A stretch of 9,721 nucleotides of DNA, from positions 1 through 9,721 of the forward strand of contig JACRAA010000190.1 of NCBI GenBank assembly GCA_016213595.1, read 5' to 3'. This document shows, piece after piece, positions 7,938 through 9,721 of this stretch. The notes under the pieces were generated by a model that was not told the origin of the DNA, made no database searches, and was given only the letters and a program-made list of their open reading frames with translations. Numbering within the stretch: position 1 is the first letter of the stretch; every line of letters starts with the position of its first letter. A program made the translations under genes and the position numbers. The DNA is from Actinomycetota bacterium (lineage in GTDB: Bacteria; Actinomycetota; Actinomycetes; Propionibacteriales; Propionibacteriaceae).

Positions 7938-7952
7938 CTGCCTCCCGCAGTC
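7936..7952 (+). promoter_or_regulatory. Intercistronic hairpin at the narI stop
   Basis: GACTGC-CTCCC-GCAGTC is a perfect 6-bp stem with a 5-base loop, starting within the narI TGA. No T-run follows, so it is not an intrinsic terminator. In an mRNA it could mark a processing or 3'-end stabilising point between narGHJI and narK. The structure is seen directly; the function is inferred. Confidence 0.4.
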
Positions 7953-7978
7953 CTCGACCCGCCCCTACCAGGACAACC

Positions 7979-7982
7979 GGAG
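7979..7982 (+). promoter_or_regulatory. Ribosome binding site of narK
   Basis: GGAG lies 7 bases before the ATG at 7990. This supports that start and shows that narK can also be translated independently of narI. Confidence 0.6.
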
Positions 7983-7989
7983 CACACGC

Positions 7990-9384
7990 ATGACCACGAC
8001 GCCCGTGACCCGTTCCTCAGAGTGGCTCACCGACTGGGACCCCGAGAACGAGGCCACCTGGGACAGGTCCCTGGCCTGGAGAACCCTCAGCATCAGCACG
8101 TTCACCCTCACGATGTGCTTCGTCGCGTGGTTCCTGCCGAGCGCGCTCGTGCCCAAGCTCAACGCGCTCGGCTACTCCTGGACCAAGGACCAGCTGTACT
8201 GGCTCGCCGCCATCCCGGGTCTCTCCGGTGGGCTCCTGCGCATCGTCTGGATGGTCGTGCCGCCCATCCTCGGAACCCGGAAGATGGTGACCCTCACCAC
8301 CCTGCTCCTGGTCTTCCCCGTGCTCGGGTGGGGGGTACGGGTCCAGAGCCCTACCGCTCCGTACTGGGAGCTGCTGACCCTCGCCTTCCTCGCCGGCATC
8401 GGCGGCGGCGCGTTCTCCGGCTTCATGCCGTCCACCTCGTACTTCTTCCCGCGCAGGCTCCAGGGCACCGCACTGGGCCTGCAGGCGGGCATCGGCAACT
8501 TCGGCGTCTCGCTGGTCCAGCTGATGACCCCGTGGCTGGTCGGCTTCGGCATGGTCGGCTTCCTCGGCGCCTCGCAGCACCTGCACGTCACCGGGAAGCC
8601 GGACATCACCGTCTGGTACCAGAACGCCGCCTTCTTCTACATCCCGTTCATGATCGTCGGCGCCATCCTCGCGTGGCTGACGTTGAAGTCCGTGCCGATC
8701 AAGGCGAACATCCGGCAGCAGTTCGACATCTTCCGCAACCACGACACCTGGTGGATGACGCTGCTGTACATCATGACCTTCGGCACGTTCTCGGGCCTGT
8801 CGGCGCAGTTCGGCCTGCTCATGAGCAACCTGTACGGCGCGGGCAACAGCGCGATCGTCGCAGGCAGCGGCGCCACGGCGAAGATCCTCATCGCCGGCTA
8901 CGCCCTGCCCGACCCCGTGGCGTACGTGTTCCTCGGCCCGCTCGTCGGCGCCGGCGCCCGGGTGCTGTTCTCGCCGCTGACCGACCGCATGGGCGGCGCC
9001 CTGTGGACGCTCGTCTCCGGCATCGGCCTCGCCGGCACGATCGCCTGGACCATTCCGTCCCTCGTGCCCGACACCTCCAGCGCGGCGGCCCTGCAAGGCG
9101 GCTTCAACCACTTCCTGTGGGGCATGCTCGCCATCTTCCTGTTCACCGGCATCGGCAACGCCGCCACGTTCAAGCAGATGCCCATGATCTTCGAGCGCCG
9201 TCAGGCGGGCGGTGTGATCGGCTGGACGAGCGCCATCGCCGCGTTCGGACCGTTCCTGTTCGGCGTCGGTCTCACCCTCATGCCGGCCCAGGTGTTCTAC
9301 GGCATCGGCGTCGCCTGGGCGGTGATGTGCGTCGTCATCACCTGGGTCAGGTACGCGCGTCCCGGGGCGCCGAAGAAGTCGTGA
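7990..9384 (+). CDS. narK: Nitrate/nitrite transporter NarK (MFS, NNP family)
   Basis: NarK is an inner-membrane transporter that imports nitrate for NarG and exports nitrite. It has 464 residues (E. coli NarK has 463) and should form 12 membrane helices. R84 in GGLLRIVW (helix 2) and R324 in GAGARVLFSPLTDRMGG (helix 8) correspond to E. coli R89 and R305, which bind the substrate. The nitrate signature runs at residues 137-173 and includes FFPRRLQGTALGLQAGIGNF. The second signature is near GWTSAIAAFGPFLFG. The N-terminal DPENEATWDRSLAWRTL is typical of NarK relatives. Relative to E. coli NarK there is a longer glycine/alanine-rich loop at about 281-306. Whether it is a nitrate/proton symporter (NarK1-like) or a nitrate/nitrite antiporter (NarK2-like) cannot be decided from this sequence alone. 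The stop overlaps the next gene by four bases (GTGA). Confidence 0.96.
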   Translation: MTTTPVTRSSEWLTDWDPENEATWDRSLAWRTLSISTFTLTMCFVAWFLPSALVPKLNALGYSWTKDQLYWLAAIPGLSGGLLRIVWMVVPPILGTRKMVTLTTLLLVFPVLGWGVRVQSPTAPYWELLTLAFLAGIGGGAFSGFMPSTSYFFPRRLQGTALGLQAGIGNFGVSLVQLMTPWLVGFGMVGFLGASQHLHVTGKPDITVWYQNAAFFYIPFMIVGAILAWLTLKSVPIKANIRQQFDIFRNHDTWWMTLLYIMTFGTFSGLSAQFGLLMSNLYGAGNSAIVAGSGATAKILIAGYALPDPVAYVFLGPLVGAGARVLFSPLTDRMGGALWTLVSGIGLAGTIAWTIPSLVPDTSSAAALQGGFNHFLWGMLAIFLFTGIGNAATFKQMPMIFERRQAGGVIGWTSAIAAFGPFLFGVGLTLMPAQVFYGIGVAWAVMCVVITWVRYARPGAPKKS

Positions 9385-9721
9385 CCGAGCCTGACGAGAC
9401 CCTCGAGGACCTGGAGCCCCACGGGTCGACGCCCGGGCTCGACGAGCACGACCATGTCTTCGAGGACGCCCGGGCCCTCTACGACAGGGGTCGCGGGCTG
9501 CCCTTGGCCGAGGACGAGCTCGGCAGACCCGTGCTGTGCCGACACGCAGATGTGACCCTGCCTGCCCCCGGCCCCGAGACCTCGTCCGCGCTGCCGACGC
9601 GCGTCATCACGGTGTCCGACGAGGTGGCCGCCGGCACGGATGGCGACCGGGGCGGGCTCCTCGCGGTCGACCTGCTCACCGACCTCGGCACCCAGCCCAC
9701 CCGGGTCGTCGTCCCGGACGA
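9381..9721 (+). CDS. MogA/MoaB-family Moco protein with N-terminal extension, 3' end off the window
   Basis: This is the start of a molybdenum cofactor protein of the MogA/MoaB (MoCF biosynthesis) fold, which adenylylates or binds molybdopterin before molybdenum insertion. The 113 visible residues have two parts. Residues 1 to about 72 form an acidic, proline-containing extension (15 Asp/Glu in the first 50, with DEHDH at 21-25 and a lone C53) that I do not recognise. From about residue 73, TRVITVSDEVAAGTDGDRGG and the following LLAVDLLTDLG match the first strand and helix of the MoaB/MogA domain. The GGTG-type substrate loop is beyond the edge. The GTG start overlaps the narK TGA (GTGA), which implies coupling; GAAGAAG just upstream is a modest ribosome site. 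A later start is possible, but third positions in the extension are strongly G/C, so it looks coding. Family confidence is good; MogA versus MoaB is undecided. Confidence 0.8.
   Translation, partial: MTEPDETLEDLEPHGSTPGLDEHDHVFEDARALYDRGRGLPLAEDELGRPVLCRHADVTLPAPGPETSSALPTRVITVSDEVAAGTDGDRGGLLAVDLLTDLGTQPTRVVVPD

Larger units (their letters stand above)
7934..7993 (+). other. 19-codon open frame bridging narI and narK
   Basis: An ATG overlaps the narI stop (ATGA, 7934-7937), and the frame ends in a TGA that overlaps the narK start (ATGA, 7990-7993). It would encode a short Pro/Arg/Thr-rich peptide beginning MTASRSPRP. Its third codon positions are only about half G/C, unlike all neighbouring genes, so the peptide itself is probably not under selection. 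A role, if any, would be to let ribosomes finishing narI reinitiate and arrive at narK. There is no good ribosome binding site of its own. It may be chance. Confidence 0.2.

Noticed and set aside
9428..9475. Direct repeat GACGCCCGGGC at 9428-9438 and 9465-9475, each containing the palindrome GCCCGGGC
   Set aside because: It lies inside coding sequence, is made of common GC-rich codons (Asp-Ala-Arg and similar), and is best explained by composition.
1..9721. Mobile elements, CRISPR, tRNA/rRNA genes or phage features
   Set aside because: The window is almost fully occupied by metabolic genes on one strand. No repeats with spacers, terminal inverted repeats, transposase motifs or structural RNA sequences were seen.

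Overview
The window is a compact, single-strand gene cluster from a high-GC actinobacterium. The evidence is strong G/C preference at third codon positions, a TAnnnT promoter hexamer placed exactly for a leaderless start, and protein features typical of Gram-positive Nar proteins. I cannot name the genus. Every gene reads left to right, and no gene-free stretch exceeds 56 bases.

Layout: (1) 1-1069 holds the 3' part of moaA and a complete moaD, two molybdenum cofactor (Moco) genes. (2) 1070-1125 is a 56-base gap with a likely narG promoter, a tandem direct repeat and a weak terminator-like fold. (3) 1126-7937 is narG-narH-narJ-narI, the full membrane-bound respiratory nitrate reductase, with junctions that overlap by 1 or 4 bases or are 1 base apart. 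(4) 7938-7989 is a 52-base narI-narK gap with a perfect 6-bp hairpin and a tiny open frame joined by ATGA to both neighbours. (5) 7990-9384 is narK, a nitrate/nitrite transporter. (6) 9381 to the right edge is the start of a MogA/MoaB-family Moco gene, overlapping narK by 4 bases and carrying an unusual acidic N-terminal extension.

How the genes work together: MoaA, MoaD and MogA/MoaB supply steps of molybdopterin synthesis and of its activation for molybdenum insertion. NarJ holds apo-NarGH while cofactors are inserted. NarI anchors the enzyme and passes quinol electrons through two hemes to the Fe-S clusters of NarH and NarG, and then to the Mo-bisMGD site. NarK brings nitrate in and nitrite out. 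The cluster therefore encodes cofactor supply, enzyme, assembly factor and transporter together.

All catalytic and cofactor residues that I could check are intact, so this should be a working anaerobic nitrate respiration locus. I did not find an undescribed system. The points most worth a second look are the probable leaderless narG promoter with its 19-bp-period repeat, the structured narI-narK junction, and the extended MogA/MoaB protein cut by the window edge.
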